Below are positions 18,045 to 26,628 of a DNA stretch of 64,000 bases, one piece after another. Numbering within the stretch: the stretch's first letter is position 1; each line of letters opens with the position of its first letter. The notes beneath the pieces were generated by a model that saw nothing but the letters and a program-made list of their open reading frames with translations, searched no databases and was not told where the DNA came from. Location: NCBI RefSeq assembly GCF_003096415.1, contig NZ_QEKH01000007.1, positions 106,871 to 170,870 on the forward strand. Reading direction: 5' to 3'. Made by a program: the position numbers and the translations under genes. The DNA is from Victivallis vadensis (GTDB taxonomy: Bacteria > Verrucomicrobiota > Lentisphaeria > Victivallales > Victivallaceae).

Positions 18045-19376
18045 ATGAAGTATCATGGATTGTGCGCCGTTGCCGCCTCCGCGTTGTTTCTATCGGTTTC
18101 CGCCGCTGATTTCGGCTCGTTCCTGGAGAAGCGGGCCGGAATCTGGAGTTCGGGAGCCGCCGATCTTGTCCGGGATTACCCGGGGAAATTCCGCTGGCTC
18201 GACCAGAGCAAAAAACAGGCGCGCGCAATCCGCACGAAAACCGATCCCCTGACTTTATACGGCGATCCGCTTCAGGAAGTCATTGTCACGCTCGACGGCA
18301 AAAAGCAACTCGGTTCGGTGGTTCTGTCGATCTACAACCGGGGCGACGCCGGAGAATGGGACCGTGACCGGTTTGAAGAGAAACTCGACCTGGTCCGGGA
18401 CAAACTGTCCGGCTTTGCCGGCGGCAAAAAACCGGAAAACCAGTCCGCCGCGCTCGGCAACGGCGCCAAACTCTTTGCGAACATCTGGCGGACGCCGGAG
18501 CTGGATCTGGTGCTGCGCTGGAGCAGTACCAACCGGAAAGAGCCGGAGTACATCACCCTCGAACTCCTCCCGCCCGGCGAAGCGCCCAAAAACCTCCGCG
18601 CCTCGCTGAAAAGCACCGCCGGCGCCGGCAACCTGTCGGAACAGGTCAAACAGGACGCCGCCGGTTCGCGCTATCTGGAGATTCCGATGGTTGACCAGGG
18701 CGGGAAAGGGTACTGCGTCGCGGCGACCGTCGAACGTATTCTGCGCTACTACGGTTCGGACATCGACCAGCACGTGATCGCCCAGCTCGCCGCCTCCGAC
18801 GCGAATGCCGGAACCTCTTTCGAGGCAATGGTCGACGCGCTCGAAGCGGCGGACTCCCGCCTGGGCGTCCGGTTCAAGCGCCATTACGAGTACAAGTCGC
18901 TGCTCTCCTACCGGGGTGTCGAACGACTCTGCAAAGAGTACAACTCCGCCGCCCAGAAGCTCAAGAAGGAGAGGCTGAAATTCAACGATTTCGTGGTGAC
19001 GCGGCGGAAAACCAAAACCTTCCAGCTCGGCCAATTCCTCAGCGCGCTCGATCCGGAGGTCTACTCCGCGGTCAGAATGCGCGACAAGAACAATTATGAG
19101 GAGTTCGTCAAGCTCGTCCGTGAAAGCATCGATGACGGCGTGCCGCTCTGCTGGGGCATTCTGGCCGTCGCAGGCCAGAAAGGCGGTTCCGACGCCAATT
19201 TCAGCGCCCACATGCGCATCATCAACGGCTACAATCCTCAGAGCGGCGATATCATCTACACCGACAGCTGGGGCTTCGGCCATGAAAAGAAGCAGATGAC
19301 CGCCGAAGAAGCGTGGTCCATCACCAACACGCTCTGCAGCCTCGTTCCCCGCACCCGGCGCGCCCCGGGACGGTAA
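18045..19376 (+). CDS. Secreted C39-like cysteine peptidase family protein
   Basis: A 443-residue exported protein with signal peptide MKYHGLCAVAASALFLSVSA. The second half is a papain-like C39-type domain: QGGKGYCVAATVERILRYY with the Cys near residue 224, His in SAHMRIINGYN near 389 and Asp in IIYTDSWGFG near 406, a complete Cys-His-Asp arrangement. A Gln before the Cys could form the oxyanion hole. The N-terminal ~200 residues are not recognised. It is 32 bp after the dehydrogenase and may share its transcript, ending at the terminator at 19403. A role in trimming exported peptides or prepilin-like proteins is possible but only a guess. Confidence 0.75.
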   Translation: MKYHGLCAVAASALFLSVSAADFGSFLEKRAGIWSSGAADLVRDYPGKFRWLDQSKKQARAIRTKTDPLTLYGDPLQEVIVTLDGKKQLGSVVLSIYNRGDAGEWDRDRFEEKLDLVRDKLSGFAGGKKPENQSAALGNGAKLFANIWRTPELDLVLRWSSTNRKEPEYITLELLPPGEAPKNLRASLKSTAGAGNLSEQVKQDAAGSRYLEIPMVDQGGKGYCVAATVERILRYYGSDIDQHVIAQLAASDANAGTSFEAMVDALEAADSRLGVRFKRHYEYKSLLSYRGVERLCKEYNSAAQKLKKERLKFNDFVVTRRKTKTFQLGQFLSALDPEVYSAVRMRDKNNYEEFVKLVRESIDDGVPLCWGILAVAGQKGGSDANFSAHMRIINGYNPQSGDIIYTDSWGFGHEKKQMTAEEAWSITNTLCSLVPRTRRAPGR

Positions 19377-19402
19377 CCGCGGAACAGTGAATATTGAACA
19401 AT

Positions 19403-19428
19403 GGACCGGAGAATCACTTCTCCGGTCC
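19403..19428 (+). terminator. Rho-independent-type terminator after the C39-like gene
   Basis: GGACCGGAGAA (19403-19413) and TTCTCCGGTCC (19418-19428) form a perfect 11 bp stem with loop TCAC, followed by ATTATTTATG. A second GC hairpin with arms GCCCCC/GGGGGC follows near 19448-19470. Confidence 0.8.
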
Positions 19429-19771
19429 ATTATTTATGAATACAACGGCCCCCCCAGACGCCGGGGGCTTTCCCTCAGAACTTACCCCATAATAGAGAAA
19501 CGGCATGACGCAACGCCGAAATGTCAGTCGCAAAACCTGATAAAATTGACGTGACCTCCGGTACCAGCGATTTCAGCGGACGAACAAACGGCATTTCGCC
19601 GCAAACCGAATATTCAGGCTTATTTCCGAAAAAAATCTTACTATTTGGAATAAAATATCCGAATCTGGCGATAAAAAGAGTTGCAAAATAAAAGAAAGAA
19701 TAACATAATATAATATTAGGGATAATATTTCGTTACAGTCAACCGCTTTTGATCAATATACTCGAAATATC
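19429..19771. other. AT-rich spacer before the asparagine-synthase-like gene
   Basis: No gene is visible. Base composition drops sharply toward AT from about 19600. TTGCAA (19681-19686) and CATAAT (19704-19709), 17 bases apart, could be the promoter of the next gene. Confidence 0.45.
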
Positions 19772-21445
19772 ATGTTTTTTCAGACGCATCTGACCCGTTC
19801 GTCCTGGTATTTCCTGCAGACGGTTTCCGGTCTTCAGATTCACGTGACCGGCCAATGGGAACTCGACGGCAAACAACAGAGCGGACATGAGATGGCCGCC
19901 GCGTTCACCGCAACCCAAGAGGAATCCATTCACTCGTTCAAGCAAATCATCACACGGGCCAACGGAAACTTCGCGGTGGTCATTCTCAGCCGCAATCACG
20001 CTTTTCTCGCGACCGATCAGATCCGCTCTTATCCTTTGTTTTACCACCGGCACGGCAATACGGTCACCATCACCGACCGGGTCGGCGGCTGTCGGGAACA
20101 GGATCACGTCACTCTGGCGGAAAACAGTCTTCATGAATTTCTCTCTTCCGGCTTCGTCTACGAAGGCAAAACCATCTACCGGGAACTCACGGCACTTCAG
20201 GCGGGAGAATTCGTCCGTATCGACGGTATGGGCCGGATCTCTTCCCGCCGCTACCTCCGTTTTCTGCCGGATCTGTCACAGCACACAACCGTTCCGGATG
20301 AATTTCCGGACCAGGCCGACCATCTGCTGCTCGACGTTTTTCGCCGTCTTCTGGCGAGCTGCCCTCCGGCTGCCCGTCTGGTTCTTCCGCTCAGCGGCGG
20401 CTACGATTCGCGCCTGATCGCCAACTATCTTTACCGGCTCGGAGTCCGCGACGTCCTCTGTTTTTCCTATGGGACATCCGATGACACCACGGAGGTTCCA
20501 ATCAGCCGTGAGGTTGCCCGCCGCCTGAATTACGAATGGCATTTTGTGGAATATACCCCCGAACTCTGGCATGAAGTCATCGCCTCCGAGGAAACGGAAC
20601 AATACCTGCGTTTCGCCTGCAGCGGCGTCAGCCTTCCCCATTTACAAGATTATCCGGCCATACGGGAACTGAAGCGGCGCGGAGTACTCAAAGCCGGAGA
20701 TATCATCATCCCCGGGCATACCGGCGATTTCCTTTTCGGGAACCATCTCCTTCCGGAACTGTTTCAAAAGAATTTCAATCCCCTCCATTTACTGGCGCGC
20801 CGGCACACCTTGTTCTGGTTGCCGGACTTTTCAAACCGCCGTTCCCTGCGGACCGTCCTGAAAAACAACCGGGAAATCCCTGCCGATGTCTTTTTCGAAA
20901 CATTCAACTGGCAGGAACGGCAGGCCAAATTCATCGTCAACAGCATCCGGGTTTATGAATGGTTCGGCTTCGACTGGCGGCTTCCGCTCTGGGATAAAGA
21001 GCTGATGCTTGCCTGGGCCCGGGTTCCGGCGCCGCTGCGATATCGGCGCCGGCTCTTCAGACAACTGTGGAATGAAAAATTCGCCGTATCGCAACTGCGG
21101 GATTATCCCACCTCCCACGAACTGGAAGCAGATGTTCCGGAGCCTTTCCTGAAATTTACACTGATCAAATTTCTAATTGCTTTTCCACTGTTGAAAATTC
21201 CGATGAAGTATCTTTTTTCCGGCCGGTATTCGGTAGCTCCGCATCCGCTTCTGCTGCATGAATACTTTTCCGCGGCAACGGAACGGGTAGGCGATTACTT
21301 CACCGTCCCGGAAATGCCCGGCTCCATTCGAAGGCGTATCAGACGCGAGGCCAAGCGCCGGGTTCGAAGCGCTTACAGTAATGGCCTGCTCGCCGCCTAT
21401 ACGCTCAAAGTCATGTTATCGCCCACCGGGAAACCCGGCCGCTGA
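19772..21445 (+). CDS. Asparagine synthase-like protein lacking the N-terminal Cys
   Basis: A 557-residue protein with the two-part layout of glutamine-dependent asparagine synthetases: an N-terminal Ntn-like region (NGNFAVVILSRNHAFLATDQIRSYP around residues 65-90) and a C-terminal ATP-pyrophosphatase domain with PP-loop LSGGYDSR near residue 208. The catalytic Cys2 of the glutaminase half is absent (the protein begins MFFQTHL) and no earlier in-frame ATG was found, so it probably uses ammonia or another nucleophile. Such homologues occur in capsule, lipopolysaccharide and peptide-modification loci. It is isolated here, flanked by AT-rich spacers with less GC-biased codons than neighbours, suggesting transfer. 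No clear ribosome-binding site precedes the start. Confidence 0.8.
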   Translation: MFFQTHLTRSSWYFLQTVSGLQIHVTGQWELDGKQQSGHEMAAAFTATQEESIHSFKQIITRANGNFAVVILSRNHAFLATDQIRSYPLFYHRHGNTVTITDRVGGCREQDHVTLAENSLHEFLSSGFVYEGKTIYRELTALQAGEFVRIDGMGRISSRRYLRFLPDLSQHTTVPDEFPDQADHLLLDVFRRLLASCPPAARLVLPLSGGYDSRLIANYLYRLGVRDVLCFSYGTSDDTTEVPISREVARRLNYEWHFVEYTPELWHEVIASEETEQYLRFACSGVSLPHLQDYPAIRELKRRGVLKAGDIIIPGHTGDFLFGNHLLPELFQKNFNPLHLLARRHTLFWLPDFSNRRSLRTVLKNNREIPADVFFETFNWQERQAKFIVNSIRVYEWFGFDWRLPLWDKELMLAWARVPAPLRYRRRLFRQLWNEKFAVSQLRDYPTSHELEADVPEPFLKFTLIKFLIAFPLLKIPMKYLFSGRYSVAPHPLLLHEYFSAATERVGDYFTVPEMPGSIRRRIRREAKRRVRSAYSNGLLAAYTLKVMLSPTGKPGR

Positions 21446-21531
21446 TCCTCTCCGGAACGGATAGCGGCAATTCATAATTCCCGGAATATTCTCCTGATTT
21501 CACTATTCCTTTCCTGAATTTAACAACAAAT

Positions 21532-21554
21532 CAATATTTTTTATCAAAATATTG
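21532..21554. promoter_or_regulatory. Candidate operator upstream of ric
   Basis: CAATATTTT (21532-21540) and AAAATATTG (21546-21554) form a perfect 9-base inverted repeat with a 5-base spacer, 88 bp before the ric start. A TATAAT (21594-21599) lies between it and the gene. Nitrosative-stress genes are often controlled by NsrR or FNR/DNR-type proteins, but the word does not clearly match either consensus. Confidence 0.4.
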
Positions 21555-21641
21555 CTTTTATGGTTTATTTTTATTTGTATTAATATAATCTTGTGCTATT
21601 TTAATATCAGAGGGGAAACCTAACCATAAGGAGAAAAAATT

Positions 21642-22346
21642 ATGAAGAGTTCATCCTGCCTGATTACGAAGACTGAATACAACCGCGGCCTGGTCCGTGA
21701 TATCGCTCTGCAGGACCCGCGCCTCCGCGAAGCTTTGGAAGAGCTGGGCATCGATACCTGCTGCGGCGGCGGCCGTAAAATCAAAAGCGCGTTGAAGGAG
21801 ACCGGAATCACCCTCGAAGAGCTGGAGGCCCAGCTGGAAGCGGCCCTGAATTCCACCGATGCACCGCCGATGATCGATTGGAACAAGAAAACCGACCGTG
21901 AACTGATTGATTTCCTGGTCAATGTCCATCATGCGTCGCTGCACCGCCAGCTGCCGGAATTCGACCGCTGGTTCGTACGGGCGCTGAAGGTGCATGCGGA
22001 TCATATCGGCGAGCTGCTGCCGGTCTACAAACTGTTCACCGCGCTGCGTACCGAGCTGGAACCGCACCTGCTCAAAGAGGAGATGATGGTGTTCCCGGCG
22101 ATCCTGAACCGCCGTCCGCCGGAGGAGATGAAATCCGTGCTCAAGGAGCTGGAAGCCGAACATGCCGGCGCAGGCGACACGCTGCGCAAGCTCAATGCGC
22201 TGACCGACGGCTACAAGACCCCGGAATTCGCCTGCCCGACCGTGGAAATGCTGTACGACGGGCTGATGCGGCTGGAAAGCGCGCTGCACGATCACATCTA
22301 TCTGGAAAACAACATCCTGTTTCCCCGGGCCGTGGCCAAGAAATAG
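21642..22346 (+). CDS. ric: Iron-sulfur cluster repair di-iron protein (RIC/ScdA/YtfE family)
   Basis: A 234-residue cytoplasmic protein that repairs iron-sulfur clusters damaged by nitric oxide or oxidants. The N-terminal ScdA_N domain carries IDTCCGGGRK near residues 37-46. A hemerythrin-like four-helix domain follows with spaced His and Glu residues that bind the di-iron site: VHHASLHRQLPEF, VHADHIGEL, PHLLKEEMMVFP, LEAEHAGAG and LHDHIYLENNILFP. It starts behind AAGGAG and ends at a terminator. It stands alone, with an inverted repeat upstream that may be its stress-responsive operator. Confidence 0.92.
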   Translation: MKSSSCLITKTEYNRGLVRDIALQDPRLREALEELGIDTCCGGGRKIKSALKETGITLEELEAQLEAALNSTDAPPMIDWNKKTDRELIDFLVNVHHASLHRQLPEFDRWFVRALKVHADHIGELLPVYKLFTALRTELEPHLLKEEMMVFPAILNRRPPEEMKSVLKELEAEHAGAGDTLRKLNALTDGYKTPEFACPTVEMLYDGLMRLESALHDHIYLENNILFPRAVAKK

Positions 22347-22403
22347 ATTTCCCCATCTCCCTGATCCCGGCAGCCGGTTCTCCCCCCAAAGGGCCGGTTG
22401 CCC

Positions 22404-22442
22404 GGCGGACGGTTCTCCCCCAAAGGACCGCCCGCCTTTTTT
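22404..22442 (+). terminator. Terminator after ric
   Basis: GGCGG-A-CGGT pairs with ACCG-C-CCGCC across a short C/A-rich loop and is followed by TTTTTTG. A similar hairpin (CCGGTTCTCCC... GGGCCGG) lies just before it at about 22374-22398, so the signal is doubled. Confidence 0.75.
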
Positions 22443-22522
22443 GTATCCTCTTCTCCCGGAATCCACGCACAAAAAATCCCGGCCGTTTTTACCCGGCCGG
22501 GATTTCGCGAAGCAGGAAAAAC

Positions 22523-22903
22523 TTACTTCACGGCGTTCGCGGAAATCTGAACGTCGCGGAAGCCGAACCACCAGACGAACGTGTTGTGACGCGAAACCAT
22601 GTTCAAAGTCTGGGTCGCACCCATCTCCTTGCTCTTGCGGGTCAGGAGGTTGGCGACATTTTCAACCCGGACGGTGTCCTTCAGGAATTCCATCTCGCCC
22701 GGCTTGTCGGTGGAACCGGTGATCAGCGGGAAAACGAAGAAATAGAGGCCCCAGTTCTCGGCATTGAGGTGGGCGACGGTATTGCCGGTAACGGCGATAC
22801 CTTCACTGTTCAGATCTTTGGGAGTGGCCTCCTGAACGCTCGCGCAGCCGCAGAAGAAAGCAGTCACGGCACACGCCGCCGCCAAAAGCATCATTTTGTG
22901 CAT
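22523..22903 (-). CDS. Small lipoprotein, paralogue of neighbour (TRL-like)
   Basis: A 126-residue exported lipoprotein. The signal peptide ends in a lipobox-like FFCGC, giving a lipidated Cys near residue 20. The mature part (ATPKDLNSEGIAVTGNTVAHLNAENWGLYFFVFPLITGS) resembles small TRL-type lipoproteins. It shares a pattern with the adjacent gene: N-G-(x)-T-V-x-H-x-x-A-x-N-x-G-L-Y, PLITGS, KSKEM and the C-terminal NAVK. Both probably arose by duplication. Function unknown; envelope stress or colicin-immunity-like roles have been suggested for relatives, but nothing here supports one. Confidence 0.75.
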   Translation of the reverse strand: MHKMMLLAAACAVTAFFCGCASVQEATPKDLNSEGIAVTGNTVAHLNAENWGLYFFVFPLITGSTDKPGEMEFLKDTVRVENVANLLTRKSKEMGATQTLNMVSRHNTFVWWFGFRDVQISANAVK

Positions 22904-22940
22904 GATTCTATCATCCTTATATTGGTTTGGTCGAATTCGA

Positions 22941-23324
22941 TTACTTCACCGCGTTGCCCGACGCATAGGAGGTGCGCCAGTAGAAGATGAAGCCGCCGCT
23001 GGCGTTCTGGGTAGTCAGGTCGAGAACCTTGGAAGCCTGCATTTCCTTGCTCTTTTTGGTGACCATGCCTGCGAGAGACCTGGTGTTGACCATGTCCTGC
23101 AAAAAGGCGGGCGAACCGATGTTTTCGCTGGAACCGGTGATCAGCGGAATCCACAGCAGATACAGCCCGCAGTTCGTGGCGCTGACATGGCCGACCGAAG
23201 TTCCCACCGGAACGGTTTTCTGACCGTTGAAGTCGTTCGGAGTGGCCGTCTGCAACGAGGAGCAGCCGCTCATCGCCAGAACGGTGACCATCGCGGCGCC
23301 GAGCGCCATCATCTTTTTCATCAT
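22941..23324 (-). CDS. Small lipoprotein, paralogue of neighbour (TRL-like)
   Basis: A 127-residue lipoprotein starting MMKKMMALG, with lipobox AMSGC. The start at 23324 was chosen over a longer frame because AAAGGG precedes it and the signal peptide then begins correctly. The mature part mirrors the downstream paralogue (VGTSVGHVSATNCGLYLLWIPLITGS; KSKEM; ending GNAVK) with a gap of only 37 bp, so the two are a tandem duplicate pair, probably one transcript. Confidence 0.75.
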   Translation of the reverse strand: MMKKMMALGAAMVTVLAMSGCSSLQTATPNDFNGQKTVPVGTSVGHVSATNCGLYLLWIPLITGSSENIGSPAFLQDMVNTRSLAGMVTKKSKEMQASKVLDLTTQNASGGFIFYWRTSYASGNAVK

Positions 23325-23549
23325 TTGGGTAACCCTTTCCGTTCGTTTTACGTTTTTTGATGAAATGAAAGGCATGGTACGACTTCAGATTCCGGTGCCT
23401 CTCCCTCCGGAACCTGAAAATATAGAAGTACTATAAACCAAAACCGGCAAAAAGCAAGAGTTCAGGTTAATTCCATAGAAAAATACTTGCAAATTTAATC
23501 AATAATGATTATTCTTAATAAAAAACATCCAGCATCGGAGTACAATTCC

Positions 23550-24044
23550 ATGAAAATCCAGATTGTCCAGGACGACATCACCCGCCTCCGGGCCGACGCC
23601 ATCGTCAATGCCGCCAACAGCTCTTTGCTCGGAGGCGGCGGAGTCGACGGCGCGATCCATCGCGCCGCCGGCCCCGAACTTCTCGAAGCCTGCCGCAAAT
23701 TCAACGGCTGCCCGACCGGAGAGGCCCGCATCACGCCCGGCTTCCGCCTCGCGGCCCGGTTCGTGATCCATACGCCCGGCCCCGTGTGGCACGGCGGCAC
23801 GCACGGCGAAGCGGAACTTCTCGAAGCCTGTTACCGCAACAGCCTCCGCCTCGCCGCGGCCAACGGCTGCCGGTCGATCGCTTTCCCGGCGATCTCCACC
23901 GGCGTCTACCGCTACCCCAAGGCCGAAGCCGCGCAGATCGCGCTGCGGACGGTGCGCCAATGGCGCGAACCACTGCCGGAGGAGGTGATTTTCTGCTGTT
24001 TCAGCGCCGCCGACCTCGACGTGTACCAAGAGCTGCTGAAATGA
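23550..24044 (+). CDS. Macro domain protein (ADP-ribose deacetylase/hydrolase type)
   Basis: A 164-residue stand-alone macro domain. [26 protein letters not shown] is the usual opening ([11 protein letters not shown] at 1-11, [17 protein letters not shown] at about 23-39), followed by PTGEARIT, the HTPGP segment and [13 protein letters not shown], which form the ADP-ribose pocket. Family members remove acetyl groups from O-acetyl-ADP-ribose or ADP-ribose from proteins or nucleic acids. The start at 23550 fits the family; an upstream frame from 23505 was rejected. Its stop overlaps the next ATG (ATGA at 24041-24044), so it is coupled to the radical SAM gene. Confidence 0.92.
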   Translation: MKIQIVQDDITRLRADAIVNAANSSLLGGGGVDGAIHRAAGPELLEACRKFNGCPTGEARITPGFRLAARFVIHTPGPVWHGGTHGEAELLEACYRNSLRLAAANGCRSIAFPAISTGVYRYPKAEAAQIALRTVRQWREPLPEEVIFCCFSAADLDVYQELLK

Positions 24045-24901
24045 TCCGCTGCCGGGAACCGCTCTACCGGCCTCCCGCCGAAGCCGGCAGCCTGATCTTG
24101 CAGGCGGCTTACGGCTGCGCGCACAACCGCTGCACGTTCTGCGGGATGTACAAAGGCGTCCGGTATCAGGTCCGCCCGGAAGCGGAGCTGTTCGGTGAGA
24201 TTTCCGAAGCGGCCCGGCTGTACCCGGAAACCCGCCGCGTCTTTCTCGCGGACGGCAACGCGCTGGGACTGGGTTACGACCGGCTCCGGCCGCTGCTGGA
24301 ACGGCTGGCGGAAGCGTTTCCCCGCCTCGCCCGGGTCAATCTGTATGCGAACTGCCGCTCCATCGCCGCGCTGACCGATGGCGAATTGACCGGACTGCGC
24401 CGTTTAAAACTCAACACGCTCTACACCGGGCTGGAGTCCGGCAGCCAGCGGGTGCTCGACCTCGTCCATAAGGGGGAGTCCGCCGCAGAGACCGTGCGGC
24501 AGGTCCGCCGCGCCGAAGCCGCCGGTTTCACCTGTTCGGTGATGGTGCTGGTCGGGCTTGGGGGGCAGAGTTATTCGGAGGAACACGCCGACGCCACCGC
24601 CGCCGCGCTGAACCTGATGCGGCCCACGCTGCTGTCGGCGCTGCGGGTGATTCCGCCGGGAGTGCTGTTCGACGGCTTCCGGGAACTTACCGAATACCAG
24701 GCGGTCGGCGAACTGCACCGCCTGATCGGGCTGCTGGAACTGGAGCGCACCGTATTCCGCGCCGACCACCCGTCCAATCCGGCGCCGCTGGCCGGACGTT
24801 TCCCGCAGGACAAGTACCGGCTGCTCGCCGAGCTGGAGGCCACCCGCCGCGGCGGCCTCCTCGACCGGGACGGCCCCGGAAGGCGCCCGTTCGCGTTATA
24901 G
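24041..24901 (+). CDS. Radical SAM protein
   Basis: A 286-residue radical S-adenosylmethionine enzyme. The cluster-binding loop is [16 protein letters not shown] near residues 24-39; the Cys spacing is C-x4-C-x2-C, a variant seen in a group of Elp3-like radical SAM proteins rather than the classic C-x3-C-x2-C. Further family landmarks are [32 protein letters not shown] and [17 protein letters not shown]. It is translationally coupled to the macro domain gene and its last 6 bp overlap the convergent gene at 24896. Its substrate is unknown; the coupling suggests a related nucleotide or modification pathway. Confidence 0.85.
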   Translation: MIRCREPLYRPPAEAGSLILQAAYGCAHNRCTFCGMYKGVRYQVRPEAELFGEISEAARLYPETRRVFLADGNALGLGYDRLRPLLERLAEAFPRLARVNLYANCRSIAALTDGELTGLRRLKLNTLYTGLESGSQRVLDLVHKGESAAETVRQVRRAEAAGFTCSVMVLVGLGGQSYSEEHADATAAALNLMRPTLLSALRVIPPGVLFDGFRELTEYQAVGELHRLIGLLELERTVFRADHPSNPAPLAGRFPQDKYRLLAELEATRRGGLLDRDGPGRRPFAL

Positions 24902-26503
24902 CGCCGGTTCCTTCCGCTCCAGCAGCCTGCCGAGGCTCATCATCGCCTTCGCCGAGGCGGTCGCGCAGTTGATCCAGCCCGGATCAAGCCCCCGCTCATT
25001 GCGCTCCCAGTAGGTCAGATAGCGCCCGGTTTCCGGGTCCTGCGCGCGGGTCATCGCGTTGGCCAACTCGCACGCCTTCGCCAGATCAAGAACGCTCCCG
25101 GTGCGTTCGTACATCGCCTGATAGAGCGAAATCAGCTTGGCGGCGCTGGCATCGATCGGCACGTAATAGGCGTACTGCTCCAGCACGCAGGGGGTGATCC
25201 ACTGATCGGTCCGCGTGCTTTTGTCCGGCATCGGCTGTTCCCAGACCACGAACTGATCTTCGGCGAACCGCAGCAGCGTCCGCGCCTGTTCCACCGCTTC
25301 CGGCCGATCCGGGAAACGGTCCAGCAAATAGAGCGCGTAGTCGCACGCGTTGTGCTTGGTGTTGTTCACATAGGGGACGGAAGGCGCGATGTCCTCAAAC
25401 TGCCCCTCCCAGTTGAACTCCTTCAATGTGGTGCCGGCCAGATAGCGCACCGCCCGCTCCGCCGTCTCACGGAACTCCGTTTCACCGTATTGCGCGCCGA
25501 GCCGCTCGAAAAGCCGGATCATCGGCACCGGCACACACTGGTTTGAAGCCACCGGCGTGCCGTCCTTCATATTGATCTTCAGATACCAGCTGCCGGAGGG
25601 GAGCTGGAGCTTCCGGTAGCTCCGGGCGATCCGCAGCGCGGCTTCCAGAAAGCGCCGTTCGCCGCAGGCGTCGTACAAATCCAGATAGGCCGACGCGGCA
25701 TCCGCCGGATAGATCATCATCTGCTGCCCCGCGAACTCCTTCGCGGTCCGTTTGTCGCCCGCATAGGTCGGCGGCAGGAATTCCAGCGGCGCCCCCGCCG
25801 GTTCGCTGACCGAAATCAGGTAATCCGCCGCCTTACGTGCGATGCCGAGCGCCGTTTCGCGGTCGGCCGGAGCCAGCGCAGCGTAGATCACCATGCTCTC
25901 AACCACGCTTGCGATGATCTTCGTCGGGTAGCAGTAAAGTTCATAGCCCGGGTCGGGCTCGCCTTTCTCCAGCCAGTTCCGGTAGTGCGGCTGCCGGAAC
26001 AGATACTGCAGCCCCATCCGGGCGCTGTCGAGATAGCCGCGCTCCGCATCGGAATAGTGCCCACGGAACACGGCGGCCCGGTAAAAACGGCGCTTCCCGG
26101 CCGTTCCGGTCACTTTCCCGGAAGCGTCCACGCCTTCCACGGCCAGTTCCACGAAGCCGACCGGCAGCCGGTCCCAGACCGGAGTCAGCGCAGCGGCCGG
26201 AGAAGCCGCTTCAAAACTGTGCCGCTCTCCCGCCGCGTCGGTCGCCGTGAAGCGATAGCGGACCGCCCCTTCAACCGGCTTGAAATCGAATGCGGGCGCA
26301 TAGATGAACCGGCGGGCGTGGCCGTTCCAGAAGGGTGCGCCGTTCACGCCTCCCGGCGCTACCGGGTTCAATGAATCCCGCACCGCCAGTTCGCGCAGTT
26401 CCCGGTCCGGGGGAAGTTCCGCACCGCCGCAGACGGCGGTTCCACAGACCATCAGGCAGGCACCGAATTGTTTCAAACGACGGCTTTTTTCCGATTCCGA
26501 CAT
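24896..26503 (-). CDS. Secreted alpha-toroid protein, glycan-degradation related
   Basis: A 535-residue exported protein. Residues 11-30 form an export signal (possibly lipoprotein-like). Residues ~45-150 look like an Ig/FN3-type domain (FDFKPVEGAVRYRFTATDAAG). From ~155 on, repeated amphipathic helix pairs (MGLQYLFRQPHYRNWLEKG; YPTKIIASVVESMVIYAAL; YPADAASAYLDLYDACGE; KHNACDYALYLLDRFP) fit an (alpha/alpha)6 toroid as in GH88/GH105 hydrolases and epimerases, but no diagnostic catalytic residues were recognised. It is divergent from the AraC gene at 26629, probably its regulator. Confidence 0.65.
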   Translation of the reverse strand: MSESEKSRRLKQFGACLMVCGTAVCGGAELPPDRELRELAVRDSLNPVAPGGVNGAPFWNGHARRFIYAPAFDFKPVEGAVRYRFTATDAAGERHSFEAASPAAALTPVWDRLPVGFVELAVEGVDASGKVTGTAGKRRFYRAAVFRGHYSDAERGYLDSARMGLQYLFRQPHYRNWLEKGEPDPGYELYCYPTKIIASVVESMVIYAALAPADRETALGIARKAADYLISVSEPAGAPLEFLPPTYAGDKRTAKEFAGQQMMIYPADAASAYLDLYDACGERRFLEAALRIARSYRKLQLPSGSWYLKINMKDGTPVASNQCVPVPMIRLFERLGAQYGETEFRETAERAVRYLAGTTLKEFNWEGQFEDIAPSVPYVNNTKHNACDYALYLLDRFPDRPEAVEQARTLLRFAEDQFVVWEQPMPDKSTRTDQWITPCVLEQYAYYVPIDASAAKLISLYQAMYERTGSVLDLAKACELANAMTRAQDPETGRYLTYWERNERGLDPGWINCATASAKAMMSLGRLLERKEPAL

Positions 26504-26628
26504 GCTGAATCTCCTTATGTTGCGGTTTCAGTATCCGGTATTTATTATAGCGGAAACAAGTCCGGTTTGCATCCCCGGTTTCCGGTGTTATTTTATAGAA
26601 AAGAAGCCAAACTTATGGAATTGCGAGA

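Noticed and set aside
16456..18228. A 590-codon minus-strand frame spanning the AraC gene and the dehydrogenase
   Set aside because: The opposite strand encodes a clear 2-hydroxyacid dehydrogenase, and the portion over the AraC gene is out of frame with it.
23501..23513. AATAAT-G-ATTATT, resembling a Fur box, before the macro domain gene
   Set aside because: The match to the Fur consensus is partial, and AT-rich sequence here makes such symmetry likely by chance; neither coupled gene is an iron-acquisition gene.
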